NCBI GenBank assembly: GCA_013200995.1
Contig: CP053688.1
Coordinates: forward strand, 4,712,001-4,776,000
Origin: Arthrobacter citreus
Lineage (GTDB): Bacteria; Bacillota; Bacilli; Bacillales; Bacillaceae_G
Direction of reading: 5' to 3'
Length of the DNA stretch: 64,000 nt
Part shown: positions 26,943 through 36,741 of the stretch, piece after piece
Layout: each line of letters opens with the position of its first letter
Numbering within the stretch: position 1 is the stretch's first letter
Notes under the pieces: model-generated
What the model was told of the DNA's origin: nothing
What the model saw: the letters and a program-made list of their open reading frames with translations, nothing else
Database searches by the model: none
Position numbers and translations under genes: made by a program

Positions 26943-27941
26943 ATGACGGTTACCATTTATGACGTGGCACGTGAGGCAAACGTTTCCATGGCTACAGTTT
27001 CACGAGTAGTTAATGGCAATCCAAATGTTAAGCCTACAACACGCAAAAAAGTAAATGAAGCGATCAGTCGTTTAGGATATAGACCAAATGCAGTAGCAAG
27101 AGGGCTAGCAAGTAAAAAAACAACAACAGTAGGAGTAATTATTCCGGATATTTCAAATACGTTTTATGCAGAACTTGCGCGAGGTATTGAAGATATCGCA
27201 ACAATGTACAAATACAATATTATTTTAAGTAACTCAGATGAGAATATAGAAAAAGAAATTACATTAATCAATAATATGTTAGCAAAGCAAGTTGACGGAA
27301 TTTTATTTATTGGTGGTACAATTACCGATATTCATAAAGAAGAGTACGAAAAAGCTGGCGTTCCAATCGTATTAGCAACTACATTCGATGAATCGAGTAA
27401 AATTCCATCAGTAAATATTGACTATGCACAAGGTGCTTTTGATGCAGTAGATTATTTAATTAAAAAAGGTCATCAAAAAGTAGCATTCGTAAACGGTCCA
27501 ACAGAAACAAATATTATCGGACAAAGTAAGTTAGAAGGATACAAACGTGCCTTACAAGAACATGGAATTGAATTCGATGAGAATTTAGTTACGTATGGTG
27601 ATAACTCATATGAATCTGGAAGTGAAGCATTTGAATCATTCCATGAACGTAACATAATTCCAAGCGCAATTTTCGTCGCATCTGATGAAATGGCAATTGG
27701 TGTAATCCACAGTGCTCAAGACCACGGTATTCTAGTTCCAAATAACCTAGAGGTAATCGGTTTTGATAATACAAGACTTGCACTAATGGTTCGACCAAAA
27801 TTATCATCTGTTGCACAACCAATGTATGATATTGGTGCAGTTGCAATGAGATTATTGACGAAGTATATGAATAAAGAGACGGTGGAAGACAATACAGTTA
27901 TCCTTCCTCATCATCTTCAAATTCGCCAATCAACAAAGTAA
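26943..27941 (+). CDS. ccpA: Catabolite control protein A
   Basis: A 332-residue LacI/GalR-family regulator. The helix-turn-helix begins [28 protein letters not shown], and [24 protein letters not shown] is the hinge region. The periplasmic-binding-protein core continues with [23 protein letters not shown] and ends [19 protein letters not shown]. CcpA with P-Ser-HPr binds cre sites; candidates exist here before gntR, within acsA and before ald. ATG at 26943 is chosen for an 8-nt spacing to GGAG; two upstream in-frame codons are alternatives. Confidence 0.96.
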   Translation: MTVTIYDVAREANVSMATVSRVVNGNPNVKPTTRKKVNEAISRLGYRPNAVARGLASKKTTTVGVIIPDISNTFYAELARGIEDIATMYKYNIILSNSDENIEKEITLINNMLAKQVDGILFIGGTITDIHKEEYEKAGVPIVLATTFDESSKIPSVNIDYAQGAFDAVDYLIKKGHQKVAFVNGPTETNIIGQSKLEGYKRALQEHGIEFDENLVTYGDNSYESGSEAFESFHERNIIPSAIFVASDEMAIGVIHSAQDHGILVPNNLEVIGFDNTRLALMVRPKLSSVAQPMYDIGAVAMRLLTKYMNKETVEDNTVILPHHLQIRQSTK

Positions 27942-27948
27942 AATATTG

Positions 27949-27984
27949 AAAAGCTTAGGATTAAATGGTCCTGGGCTTTTTTTG
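27949..27984 (+). terminator. Rho-independent terminator
   Basis: Stem AAAGCTTAGGA/TCCTGGGCTTT with T-run after ccpA. Confidence 0.8.
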
Positions 27985-28044
27985 TTTTTATTGAGATCTT
28001 AATTTTGGCGGGGGAATTTAGCTTGAGCTATTTTAATGAGGATA

Positions 28045-28200
28045 GAGTAGTTTGGAATAATTGAAGTTGGTTGGAAATAAAGGAAGAGTAATTGCGATCT
28101 AACAAAGGTGTGCAATAAAATCTGAGAATCGCAAATAAAATTGAAGAAACTGCAATTATGACGATCAGAATCGTAAATAAGGAGAAGAATACGGTTAAGG
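28045..28200 (+). repeat. Degenerate 21-nt tandem repeat array (GCAAATAA core), locus 2
   Basis: About six diverged units with core GCAAATAA, GGAAATAA or GTAAATAA have G positions near 28054, 28073, 28094, 28112, 28131, 28152 and 28173. Spacings are roughly 18-21 nt, and the last three units are exactly 21 apart, reading ANK and VNK in one phase. They match the array at 13828-13986 and, like it, lie between convergent genes. The rest of 27985-28330 has no other feature apart from a short GAAGGA/TCCTTC hairpin at about 28309-28327. Confidence 0.65.
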
Positions 28201-28330
28201 CATTTCTAGACGGTTTTATCCAAAAGATGGTCTTTATAAAATTAAAACTAGCGAATTTGCTCTCATTCCACCTAAAATCACTCCAGATTTGAATTAAAAT
28301 CTAGTAATGAAGGAGAAAAATCCTTCTTAA

Positions 28331-28370
28331 AACAAAACACGCCGTCGAGTTACTCCCTCTGACAGCGTGT
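28331..28370 (-). terminator. Rho-independent terminator
   Basis: Stem ACACGCTGTC/GACGGCGTGT on the minus strand, followed by TTTTGTTTT, ending the acuABC operon. Confidence 0.85.
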
Positions 28371-28375
28371 AACAT

Positions 28376-29551
28376 TTAAATAAATGGTTTCTTTTGTTGA
28401 ATGTGTAATGGCTCAAGTGCACGGTACAATATTTGTTCGTTATATTCTTCGATTTCCTTTTTTCTTGGGATGGGTTTTACGATTGATGGGTCGTCTGACC
28501 ATGTTGTGGGTAACTTAACATTAGCAATTTTCTGCCATTTTTCAAGCCAATTATCCGGTATTAGTTCGGAAGTTGGTTGCTGATTTGTCATCGCTAGCCA
28601 TACTTGTGACCAGGCTCTTGGTACTACTCTCCAGTAATCGTATCCTCCGCCAGCAACTGCAATCCATCTTCCGTTGCAATATTTATGGGCGATTTCGTGT
28701 GCTATTTTTGGGATTTCTTCAAATGTTTTCATTGTTGTACAGAGATGTGTTAATGGGTCGTAACAGTGTGAATCAGAGCCATTTTGTGTGAGAATAACAT
28801 CTGGTTTAAAGTATTGTGCTATATCAGATAAAGCTTTTTTATAGCTTGATAGGAATGAATCGTCTTCAGTGAATGCGTCAATTGGGAGATTAAATGAGTA
28901 ACCAAATCCTTTGCCTTGTCCTCTTTCGGTTACAGCACCTGTCCCAGGGAACAAATATCTACCGGTTTCATGGATGGACAATGTGCAAACAGTTGGATCA
29001 TCGTAAAATGCCCATTGAACTCCATCGCCATGGTGTGCGTCTGTATCTACATATAGAACTTTTAAGCCGTACTTTTTTTGTATGTATTTGATCGCGATGG
29101 CACAATCGTTATAAACGCAAAAACCAGAGGCTTTTCGTTTAAAACCGTGATGGAGCCCACCACCCAAATTAAAAGCATGATTAGATTTACCTTCTAAAAC
29201 TGCGTCAACGGCAGTTAGTGTTCCACCAACAATTAATGAGCTAGCTTCGTGCATATTTTTAAAAATTGGTGTATCTTCAGTGCCTAATCCAAATTGTTCA
29301 GCGATATTAGCATTAACCGGTTCGCGGCTTGCTTTTTTTACTTGTTCAATAAATTGTAAATCATGAAAAAGAAGAAGTTCTTCATCTGTTGCTAATCTTG
29401 GTGGAATAATATCGTATTCATTTAATAGATTACTAGATTTTAATAATTCATAAACTAATTGTGAGCGAATCGGGTTAAATGGATGTTTTTCGTTGAACTG
29501 ATATGCATGGTATTCTTCGCTATAAACTAAATAGGCATCCTTTTTCATCAT
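28376..29551 (-). CDS. acuC: AcuC acetoin-utilisation protein, HDAC-family deacetylase
   Basis: The 391-residue protein is a class I/II-type histone-deacetylase homologue that removes the acetyl group from acetyl-CoA synthetase. The zinc-site region is recognisable: NLGGGLHHGFKRKASGFCVYND, then DTDAHHGDGVQWAF and later LTQNGSDSHCYDPL, with GGGYD near the end. In B. subtilis AcuC reverses AcuA acetylation of AcsA. The ATGATG start overlaps the acuB stop (ATGA), indicating coupled translation in an acuABC operon read leftward from the divergent promoter. Confidence 0.94.
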   Translation of the reverse strand: MMKKDAYLVYSEEYHAYQFNEKHPFNPIRSQLVYELLKSSNLLNEYDIIPPRLATDEELLLFHDLQFIEQVKKASREPVNANIAEQFGLGTEDTPIFKNMHEASSLIVGGTLTAVDAVLEGKSNHAFNLGGGLHHGFKRKASGFCVYNDCAIAIKYIQKKYGLKVLYVDTDAHHGDGVQWAFYDDPTVCTLSIHETGRYLFPGTGAVTERGQGKGFGYSFNLPIDAFTEDDSFLSSYKKALSDIAQYFKPDVILTQNGSDSHCYDPLTHLCTTMKTFEEIPKIAHEIAHKYCNGRWIAVAGGGYDYWRVVPRAWSQVWLAMTNQQPTSELIPDNWLEKWQKIANVKLPTTWSDDPSIVKPIPRKKEIEEYNEQILYRALEPLHIQQKKPFI

Positions 29552-30189
29552 GATTCACTCGCTTCATTTGGCCAAAGGATTTTATATCCTTCAGTTTTTA
29601 AAGTTTGAATGATTGTGATGGGGTTCATTGTCTGTATTCTAAATACAAGAACTTTATGATTAGTTTCCTTTGCAGGATAAACTAAGACACTTACGATATT
29701 AATATTTTCTCTTGAAAATACGTTTACTACATCACTTAAAATACCTGGATGGTCGTGGACTAAGATTTCAATTTGGGAGCTAGGTTGATATGCTCCTGTT
29801 AACGTTACTAATGTATGTAATACATCGATTTCAGTAACGACTCCTATTAATTTTCCGCTAGATACCACTGGTAAACAGCCTATTTTATATTGATAGAAAT
29901 AGGTTGCTACCTCTTCTACAAAGTCTATTGGACTGCAAGTTATGACATTAGTCGTCATAATTTTTTCAACTTGTACTTCAAGAACAGTCGAACTGGCTTG
30001 TTGAAATAATGTCGAAGGTAAAGCATCTCGGACATCACGATCAGAAATGATTCCAACTACTTGTTTGTCGTCATTAATAATTGGAATATGACGAACTTCT
30101 CCTGTACGAAAAATCGTAACTGCATCACCGATTGTATTTTCCTTTTTTAACGTAATGTTTGAACTGCGCATGATATCTTGAATAAGCAT
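29548..30189 (-). CDS. acuB: AcuB, CBS-ACT domain protein
   Basis: A 213-residue protein with two CBS motifs (about 1-60 and 78-135; IRHIPIINDDKQVVGIISDRD and IGCLPVVSSGKLIGVVTEIDVL) and a C-terminal ACT-like region (QIEILVHDHPGILSDVVNVFSRENI). CBS pairs bind adenine nucleotides, so it may sense energy or NAD status for the acetate system; its exact role is not settled. The length matches B. subtilis AcuB (214). It lies between acuA (35-bp gap) and acuC (4-bp overlap). Confidence 0.92.
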   Translation of the reverse strand: MLIQDIMRSSNITLKKENTIGDAVTIFRTGEVRHIPIINDDKQVVGIISDRDVRDALPSTLFQQASSTVLEVQVEKIMTTNVITCSPIDFVEEVATYFYQYKIGCLPVVSSGKLIGVVTEIDVLHTLVTLTGAYQPSSQIEILVHDHPGILSDVVNVFSRENINIVSVLVYPAKETNHKVLVFRIQTMNPITIIQTLKTEGYKILWPNEASES

Positions 30190-30224
30190 TCGATTAAATC
30201 CTACCTTTCGAGATTAAAGTTCAA

Positions 30225-30857
30225 TTAGTACATATATCTTTGTAAAAAGCGTAAAGCGTCAAACGCTTGAATTTGTTCAGTTGTTACTCGTTTTCCAATT
30301 CTAACCATTAAACAGTTTGCTGGATGTGAACAGATTTCAGGATCATCAGTTGCAAATTGAATCAGTCCACCCGCATTCATCATTTTTTCCATCATTTTTC
30401 GATATTCCCATACATTTAATCCTGTGCCTTTTAAATCCCAATGCCAATAATACTCAGTTGTGATAATAATATAATCTTCCATTGCATCATCTAGCATCGA
30501 TAGAATAAGCATGTTTTTGGCAACCGAAAAACCTCGGAATTCAGGTATTACCTCAATTGCACCAAGCTCAATTAAATTTTTTAATGTAGTTTTCGACCAT
30601 CTTTCTAGTGGGTCTGGATATAAATATGTTACGTATCCTACGATTGTTTGATTAAGTCTAGCAATGATTATTCTTGCTTCAGGTAAACTAGCAATTTCAA
30701 CAACTGCTTTATGTTGTTGTTCGGGTTGTCTAAAAGAAGTTAAGTTTTCATGAAAATGGTATGTTTTAAGTAAGGCAGACTCGACTGGTCCTTCTATAAC
30801 TAACTCACCATGCTCAGTTTGAATCGTTTTTGAAAAATATTTTTTTGGGTGATCCAA
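30225..30857 (-). CDS. acuA: AcuA protein lysine acetyltransferase
   Basis: A 210-residue GNAT-fold enzyme. In B. subtilis AcuA uses acetyl-CoA to acetylate the catalytic lysine of AcsA and switch it off. Marks include ARIIIARLNQTIVGYVTYLYP, LIELGAIEVIPEFRGFSVAKNML (acetyl-CoA loop) and the ITTEYYWHWDLKGTGLNVWEYR stretch typical of AcuA. Its target AcsA is divergently encoded, 180 bp away. It is first in acuABC. RBS CAGGGAG lies upstream of ATG on the minus strand. Confidence 0.93.
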   Translation of the reverse strand: MDHPKKYFSKTIQTEHGELVIEGPVESALLKTYHFHENLTSFRQPEQQHKAVVEIASLPEARIIIARLNQTIVGYVTYLYPDPLERWSKTTLKNLIELGAIEVIPEFRGFSVAKNMLILSMLDDAMEDYIIITTEYYWHWDLKGTGLNVWEYRKMMEKMMNAGGLIQFATDDPEICSHPANCLMVRIGKRVTTEQIQAFDALRFLQRYMY

Positions 30858-30978
30858 TGTATCTCACTCCCTGTAGAATACACCTTTTTTTATATCATAC
30901 TAAAAAATGCAGAAAAGACATACAGGAAAAAAATCAGTAGATGTCTAATAGTAAATAATGTCTAATTTATTAAAAATA

Positions 30979-31058
30979 CTGAAAATTTAATCTTATCAAT
31001 GTATAATGATAGTAGAGAATATCAAGGAGGGATTTATATGAAAGTGGAAGCGCTTCCT
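30979..31058 (+). promoter_or_regulatory. acsA promoter and intragenic cre
   Basis: A likely sigma-A promoter has CTGAAA at 30979-30984, a 17-nt spacer and TATAAT at 31002-31007. A strong cre-like palindrome sits inside the first acsA codons at 31044-31058 (GTGGAAGCGCTTCCT; 13 of 15 consensus positions), about 30-45 nt past the start site. B. subtilis acsA is reported to carry a cre at about +44, so this predicts CcpA roadblock repression in glucose. Confidence 0.75.
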
Positions 31059-32756
31059 GTGAAAAACGGGCAATTTAATTTAAAAAACTATGAGGAAACT
31101 TATAAAAATTTTAAATGGGAAGATGTTGAAAAAGAGTTTTCTTGGTATACAACACAAAAGTATAATGTAGCTTTCGAGGCGATTGATCGTCATGCAAATT
31201 CTGATCGTAAAGATAAAGTTGCATTGTATTACAAAGATGATAAGAGAAATGAAAAATATACTTTTGAAGAAATGAAAAATAATTCAAACAAAGCTGCTAA
31301 TGTGTTAAAGCAATTCGGTGATGTTGAAAAAGGTGACCGAGTATTTATCTTTATGCCTCGTCAACCTGAATTATATTTTGCTCTTTTAGGAGCTTTAAAA
31401 TTAGGTGCTATTGTTGGACCTTTGTTTGAAGCATTTATGGAAGGTGCAGTAAAGGATCGTTTAGAAGATAGTGAAGCTAAGGTATTAGTAACAACGCCTG
31501 AATTATTATCACGTGTACCAGTTAATGATTTACCTGCTTTAAAAACAATCTTCCTTATCGGTGATGATATTGAAGAAGGTGGTAAATTTGTAGATTTCAA
31601 AACTCGTTATAAAGAGGCAAAAACGGATTTTGAGATTACTTGGTTAAATCGTCATGATGGTTTAATTTTACATTATACTTCTGGTTCAACTGGCAAACCA
31701 AAGGGAGTTCTTCATGTTCAACAAGCAATGATCCAACACTATCAAACTGGTAAATGGGTGACGGATCTACAAAAAGATGATGTTTATTGGTGTACAGCGG
31801 ATCCAGGTTGGGTAACTGGTACTTCATATGGTATTTTTGGGCCATGGTTAAATGGTGCTTCTAACGTCATATTAGGTGGTCGTTTCAGTCCAGACGCTTG
31901 GTATGAAACAATTCAAGAATTTGGCGTAACGGTTTGGTACAGCGCACCTACAGCTTTCCGCATGCTTATGGGTGCAGGAGAAGATTCTATTAAGAAATAT
32001 GATTTAAGCTCTCTTCGTCATATTTTAAGCGTTGGTGAGCCTTTAAATCCTGAGGTAGTACGTTGGGGTGCGAAAGTATTTAATTTACGCATTCATGATA
32101 ACTGGTGGATGACAGAAACTGGAGCTTCACTAATCTGTAACTATCCATGTATGCCAATTCGCCCAGGTTCAATGGGTAAACCATTCCCTGGCATTGAAGC
32201 AGCTATTGTCGATAATAATGGTAATGAAGTTGCTCCTTATACAATGGGGAATCTAGCGATTAAAAAAGGTTGGCCATCGATGATGAATACAATTTGGAAT
32301 AATGAAGCTAAATTCCAGTCGTATTTCTTGAATGATGAGTGGTATGTTTCAGGTGATTCAGCTTATATGGATGAGGATGGATATTTCTGGTTCCAAGGAC
32401 GAGTGGATGATGTAATTATGACTTCTGGTGAGCGAGTAGGTCCATTTGAAGTAGAAAGTAAGCTTGTTGAGCATCCTGCAATTGCAGAAGCAGGTGTAAT
32501 CGGCATTCCAGACCCTGTACGTGGTGAAATCATTAAAGCATTTGTTGCTTTAAGGGATGGTTATGTTGCTTCAGACGAACTGAAGGAAGAAATCCGTAAT
32601 TTTGTAAAGTTAGGATTAGCAGCACATGCGGCACCTAGACAAATTGAATTCCGAGATAAATTACCAAAAACTCGAAGCGGAAAAATTATGCGAAGAGTAT
32701 TGAAAGCTTGGGAGTTAGATCTTCCAACAGGTGACTTATCAACTATGGAAGATTAA
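31038..32756 (+). CDS. acsA: Acetyl-CoA synthetase AcsA
   Basis: A 572-residue adenylate-forming enzyme making acetyl-CoA from acetate, ATP and CoA. The P-loop-like YTSGSTGKPKG, the core motif WWMTETG, and the C-terminal hinge and catalytic-lysine region LPKTRSGKIMRR are present; that lysine is the AcuA acetylation target by homology. The length equals B. subtilis AcsA. ATG at 31038 has AAGGAGGG upstream; earlier in-frame ATGs are excluded because they precede this RBS. It is followed by a dispersed repeat rather than a plain terminator. Confidence 0.95.
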   Translation: MKVEALPVKNGQFNLKNYEETYKNFKWEDVEKEFSWYTTQKYNVAFEAIDRHANSDRKDKVALYYKDDKRNEKYTFEEMKNNSNKAANVLKQFGDVEKGDRVFIFMPRQPELYFALLGALKLGAIVGPLFEAFMEGAVKDRLEDSEAKVLVTTPELLSRVPVNDLPALKTIFLIGDDIEEGGKFVDFKTRYKEAKTDFEITWLNRHDGLILHYTSGSTGKPKGVLHVQQAMIQHYQTGKWVTDLQKDDVYWCTADPGWVTGTSYGIFGPWLNGASNVILGGRFSPDAWYETIQEFGVTVWYSAPTAFRMLMGAGEDSIKKYDLSSLRHILSVGEPLNPEVVRWGAKVFNLRIHDNWWMTETGASLICNYPCMPIRPGSMGKPFPGIEAAIVDNNGNEVAPYTMGNLAIKKGWPSMMNTIWNNEAKFQSYFLNDEWYVSGDSAYMDEDGYFWFQGRVDDVIMTSGERVGPFEVESKLVEHPAIAEAGVIGIPDPVRGEIIKAFVALRDGYVASDELKEEIRNFVKLGLAAHAAPRQIEFRDKLPKTRSGKIMRRVLKAWELDLPTGDLSTMED

Positions 32757-32893
32757 TAAAGAAAACTCGCCGATTGGCGAGCCTTTAGGCGAAGACAGAG
32801 GGGTAGTTGCACTTATACTTAATTTCTAAAATTGGAAACTACGTCGTTTTTTCTTCTCCGCTGCCAATTTATACTTTCTTAATGTGCAAAAAA
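32756..32893 (+). repeat. Dispersed ~135-bp element, copy 1
   Basis: This copy begins at the acsA stop with ATAAAGAAAACTCGCC and ends near AATGTGCAAAAAAA. Read as reverse complement it matches 48041-48174 closely, by eye well over 80%. Shared blocks include the CTCGCC...GGCGAG hairpin, AAGACAGAGGGGTAGTTGC and ACTTATACTT, and the ATTGG...AACTACGTCG stretch. A third partial copy is at 49952-50009. No ORF. The CTCGCC hairpin plus TTTTCTTT tract looks like a terminator on the minus strand here. Confidence 0.85.
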
Positions 32894-32922
32894 ACCATTG
32901 GAAAATTTTCCAATGGTTTTTT
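32888..32922. terminator. Bidirectional terminator
   Basis: Stem AAAAAACCATTGG around AAAATTTT with its complement, between acsA's repeat and the TPM gene. Confidence 0.85.
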
Positions 32923-32927
32923 GTTGC

Positions 32928-33653
32928 TTAAAATTTCCGGTCGGAGCCACCGCCACCGGAACTTCCGCCGCCACCGCCTCTGTTGCCGCCACCGCCTGAT
33001 GAATTTAAAAGAGCCGGTAATAAATTTATGATGAAGTAAGTAAGTACTCCATTGAAAAACATCATATCAATGATGATGATTACGATCACAACCGCAATGA
33101 TAATGAAAACTTTTAAATTATCCCATAACGTACTAGTTTTAGAATGACCAGTTTGATCAGAGCCATTTAAAATAACAGTATACAATGATTTGTATGTGTT
33201 CGTTATTGCGAGAGACTCCTCACCTTTTTTTAAATATGGAATGGCACTTTGGTCGAGTATTTTGCCAGTGCGGATATCTGTTACAACGCCTTCTAAACCA
33301 TACCCAACTTCAATTCTTATTTCTCTGTCTTTTTTGGCATAAAGCAGAAGAACACCGTTGTTTTTCTTTTTATTACCTAATCCGTATTTGCGAAATGCTG
33401 TATTAGCATATTCTTTAATATCATTTCCCTCTAAACTTGGAATTGTTAAAACTGCCAGTTGAGCGGAAGTAGTATCTTCTAATTTTCTTCCTAATTGAAT
33501 GAGCGTTTGTGTATCTTCTCTGTTAAGAACATTTGCATAATCTTGTACATAAATGTCACCTACTTGAGAGGGTATTTTAATTTCAGCACTCGCTCCAGTT
33601 GCAAAGGAAAATAGAAATCCTATTAGGAAGATTGATGAGAGAAATTTTCTCAT
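32928..33653 (-). CDS. TPM-domain (YgcG-type) exported membrane protein
   Basis: A 241-residue protein with a signal peptide or first membrane segment (1-22, ending ASA), a TPM domain (about 30-160; YVQDYANVLNREDTQTLIQLGRKLE and GVLLLYAKKDREIRIEVGYGLEG), a membrane segment near 185-205 and a C-terminus of glycine repeats (SSGGGGNRGGGGGSSGGGG). TPM proteins are sometimes called TPM phosphatases. The gene overlaps lemA by 4 nt at its start, a usual LemA-TPM pairing for envelope maintenance. B. subtilis YdjH is a relative. Confidence 0.85.
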   Translation of the reverse strand: MRKFLSSIFLIGFLFSFATGASAEIKIPSQVGDIYVQDYANVLNREDTQTLIQLGRKLEDTTSAQLAVLTIPSLEGNDIKEYANTAFRKYGLGNKKKNNGVLLLYAKKDREIRIEVGYGLEGVVTDIRTGKILDQSAIPYLKKGEESLAITNTYKSLYTVILNGSDQTGHSKTSTLWDNLKVFIIIAVVIVIIIIDMMFFNGVLTYFIINLLPALLNSSGGGGNRGGGGGSSGGGGSDRKF

Positions 33654-34225
33654 TTATTACCATCGCCACTAAAATCAACTTCTGGTGTAGCTTTATCTTT
33701 TTCAGATACTTCAAAGTAATCCTTCTTCTCAAAACCAAACATTCCAGCTACAAGTACACCTGGGAATTTTTTAATTTTTTGATTGTAATCAGTTACAGCA
33801 TCATTATAGTCTTTACGAGCAACAGCTAATCGATTTTCTGTTCCTTCTAAGCTATCCATTAAAGCTTGGAAATTTTGATTTGATTTTAAATCAGGATAGT
33901 TTTCTACAACTACTAATAATCTACTAAGAGCTCCAGACAATTCTTGGTCAGCTTTACTTTTTTCAGCTGTCGTTTGTGCGCCAGCTAATTTTGCACGTGC
34001 ATCCGTTACAGAAGCAATCACATCTTTTTCTTGTGTTGCATATCCTTTTACTGTATTTACTAAGTTTGGTATTAAATCTGAACGACGTTTAAGTTGATTA
34101 TCGACTTGAGACATTTTATTTGTTACAGTCTCTTCTTTTGTAACAAAGCCATTATAGCTACCAACACCCATAAGGACAAGAACTACTACAATAATTAAAG
34201 CAATCCACATACCTTTATTTTTCAA
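33650..34225 (-). CDS. LemA family protein
   Basis: A 191-residue LemA-family protein. One N-terminal membrane helix (about 5-25) is followed by a long helical domain with family blocks SYNGFVTKEETVTNKMSQVDNQLKRRSDLIPNLVNTVKGYA and ENRLAVARKDYNDAVTDYN. The TTG at 34225 is preferred, with GGAG 9 nt upstream; a longer ATG start would need the RBS to be inside the gene. Function is unknown but often linked with TPM proteins, as in the overlapping downstream gene. Probably membrane-anchored with the bulk outside. Confidence 0.82.
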   Translation of the reverse strand: MKNKGMWIALIIVVVLVLMGVGSYNGFVTKEETVTNKMSQVDNQLKRRSDLIPNLVNTVKGYATQEKDVIASVTDARAKLAGAQTTAEKSKADQELSGALSRLLVVVENYPDLKSNQNFQALMDSLEGTENRLAVARKDYNDAVTDYNQKIKKFPGVLVAGMFGFEKKDYFEVSEKDKATPEVDFSGDGNK

Positions 34226-34364
34226 GTAAAAACACTCCATTTCCAAAATATGTATTTTTAAAGATGTTAATATTAATATTTAACCATATTATTTGATTTA
34301 AAGCATTTTTATTCAAAAATTGCATGACAATTTATATAAAATTAATAAATAATTAATTATCTAT

Positions 34365-34679
34365 TTGACTAAAACGTTTTATTTATGTTATAAATGTTTC
34401 ATAACATTTAATAATGAGCGTTGAAAGGCTTAGTAGTGTGAATGAATTGGATCAGAGAGCTAATGGTTGGTGAGAATTAGCACAAACATTGACATGAATT
34501 ACACCCTGGAGCATTCTTTTTCGAAATTTGTATCGATTACAAATTAGGATTAGAACGGTTAACAGCCGTTAATTGTTTGAGAGGTAGCTAAATTTTTAGC
34601 TACAACTAGGGTGGTACCGCGATTTTAATTATTCGTCCCTACTGTTTAACAGTAGGGACTTTTTATTTTGTTTAGACGA
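34365..34679 (+). promoter_or_regulatory. Tyrosine T-box leader of tyrS with promoter
   Basis: A promoter (TTGACT 34365-34370, 18-nt spacer, TATAAA 34389-34394) drives a T-box leader. GAGAGC and GGTTGGTGAGAATTAGC start the specifier stem; the specifier codon is TAC at 34500-34502. The T-box AGGGTGGTACCGCG is at 34608-34621. The terminator GTCCCTACTG/CAGTAGGGAC with T5 is at 34635-34664. Uncharged tRNA-Tyr should allow read-through into tyrS. Parts were recognised by motif; folding was not run. Confidence 0.93.
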
Positions 34680-34690
34680 CGTATAGATGA

Positions 34691-35965
<1,275 letters not shown>

Positions 35966-35989
35966 TATCGAACAAACAGTGAACGAAAA

Positions 35990-36240
35990 AGCAGTAATTT
36001 GATTGGGAGCAGTTCAGAGAGCGAGTGGTTGGTGAAAACTCGTCTGCACAATCAAATGAATTACATTTCGGGAGTTTTCTTTTCGTAGTTAGTTCATCTA
36101 ATGAAGGAAAGAACGTAAGTCTACGTTACAGATTCGAGTGATAAGGAATTACTAGTAAAGTATGTATTTCTTATAACTAGGGTGGTAACGCGATTGAGGT
36201 CGTCCCTATATTTAATAGGGAGGCCTCTTTTTTTTGTATT
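35990..36240 (+). promoter_or_regulatory. Tyrosine T-box leader upstream of GNAT/transporter unit
   Basis: A second T-box follows tyrS. GAGAGCGAGTGGTTGGTG is the distal part of the specifier stem, and the specifier codon aligned with the tyrS leader is TAC at 36062-36064. The T-box AGGGTGGTAACGCG is at 36179-36192. The terminator stem (GAGGTCGTCCCTA/TAGGGAGGCCTC) and T8 lie at 36196-36236. It implies that the GNAT gene and the NhaC-family transporter are induced when tRNA-Tyr is uncharged. Confidence 0.9.
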
Positions 36241-36261
36241 TTTTTTAAGAGGTGAGAAATC

Positions 36262-36723
36262 ATGGAGATATTTGCAACAAAAGATTACCGAATATTGGCA
36301 AAACTTAATGAAGGTGTCCAAAATCTACATGCTGAATTGTTTCCAGAATTTTTTAAGGTTCACAATTTAGCTGAAATGACTGAGTTTTTTAAGAGTGTAG
36401 TAGATAAAGCAGAGCATCATTTTTTCATCGTTAAAGATGTTGAAGAATTAATTGGCTATGCTTGGGTTGAAATAAAAGATATTCCTGAAGGACCTATTAA
36501 AAAAGCTTTTAGGTTAGGGTATGTTCATCAAATAAGTATAAACGAAGAAAAAAGAAATAAAGGTTACGGTTCATTTTTAATCCATAAAATTGCCTCGTTT
36601 GCACGCGATCATAATCTATCAAGAATTGACCTAGATTATTGGATCGATAATAAAAATGCAAGAAGATTTTATGAGAAATTAGGGTTTGTAAAGTTTCGTG
36701 AACACGTATATATGGATGTATAA
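36262..36723 (+). CDS. GNAT acetyltransferase under tyrosine T-box
   Basis: A 153-residue GNAT-fold protein. EELIGYAWVEIKDIP is the central strand, RLGYVHQISINEEKRNKGYGSFLI carries the acetyl-CoA loop (xxKGYG), and LDYWIDNKNARRFYEKLGFVKFRE is the closing helix-strand with the general-acid Tyr. The acceptor is unknown; position behind a Tyr T-box suggests an amine near tyrosine metabolism, which is inference only. RBS AAGAGGTGAG precedes ATG. The transporter gene follows 18 bp later, so they are one transcript. Confidence 0.87.
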   Translation: MEIFATKDYRILAKLNEGVQNLHAELFPEFFKVHNLAEMTEFFKSVVDKAEHHFFIVKDVEELIGYAWVEIKDIPEGPIKKAFRLGYVHQISINEEKRNKGYGSFLIHKIASFARDHNLSRIDLDYWIDNKNARRFYEKLGFVKFREHVYMDV

Positions 36724-36741
36724 GTAGGGAGAGTATATAAA

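Noticed and set aside
36121..36321. 66-codon minus-strand ORF
   Set aside because: It is antisense to the second Tyr T-box and the GNAT start, with no coding support.
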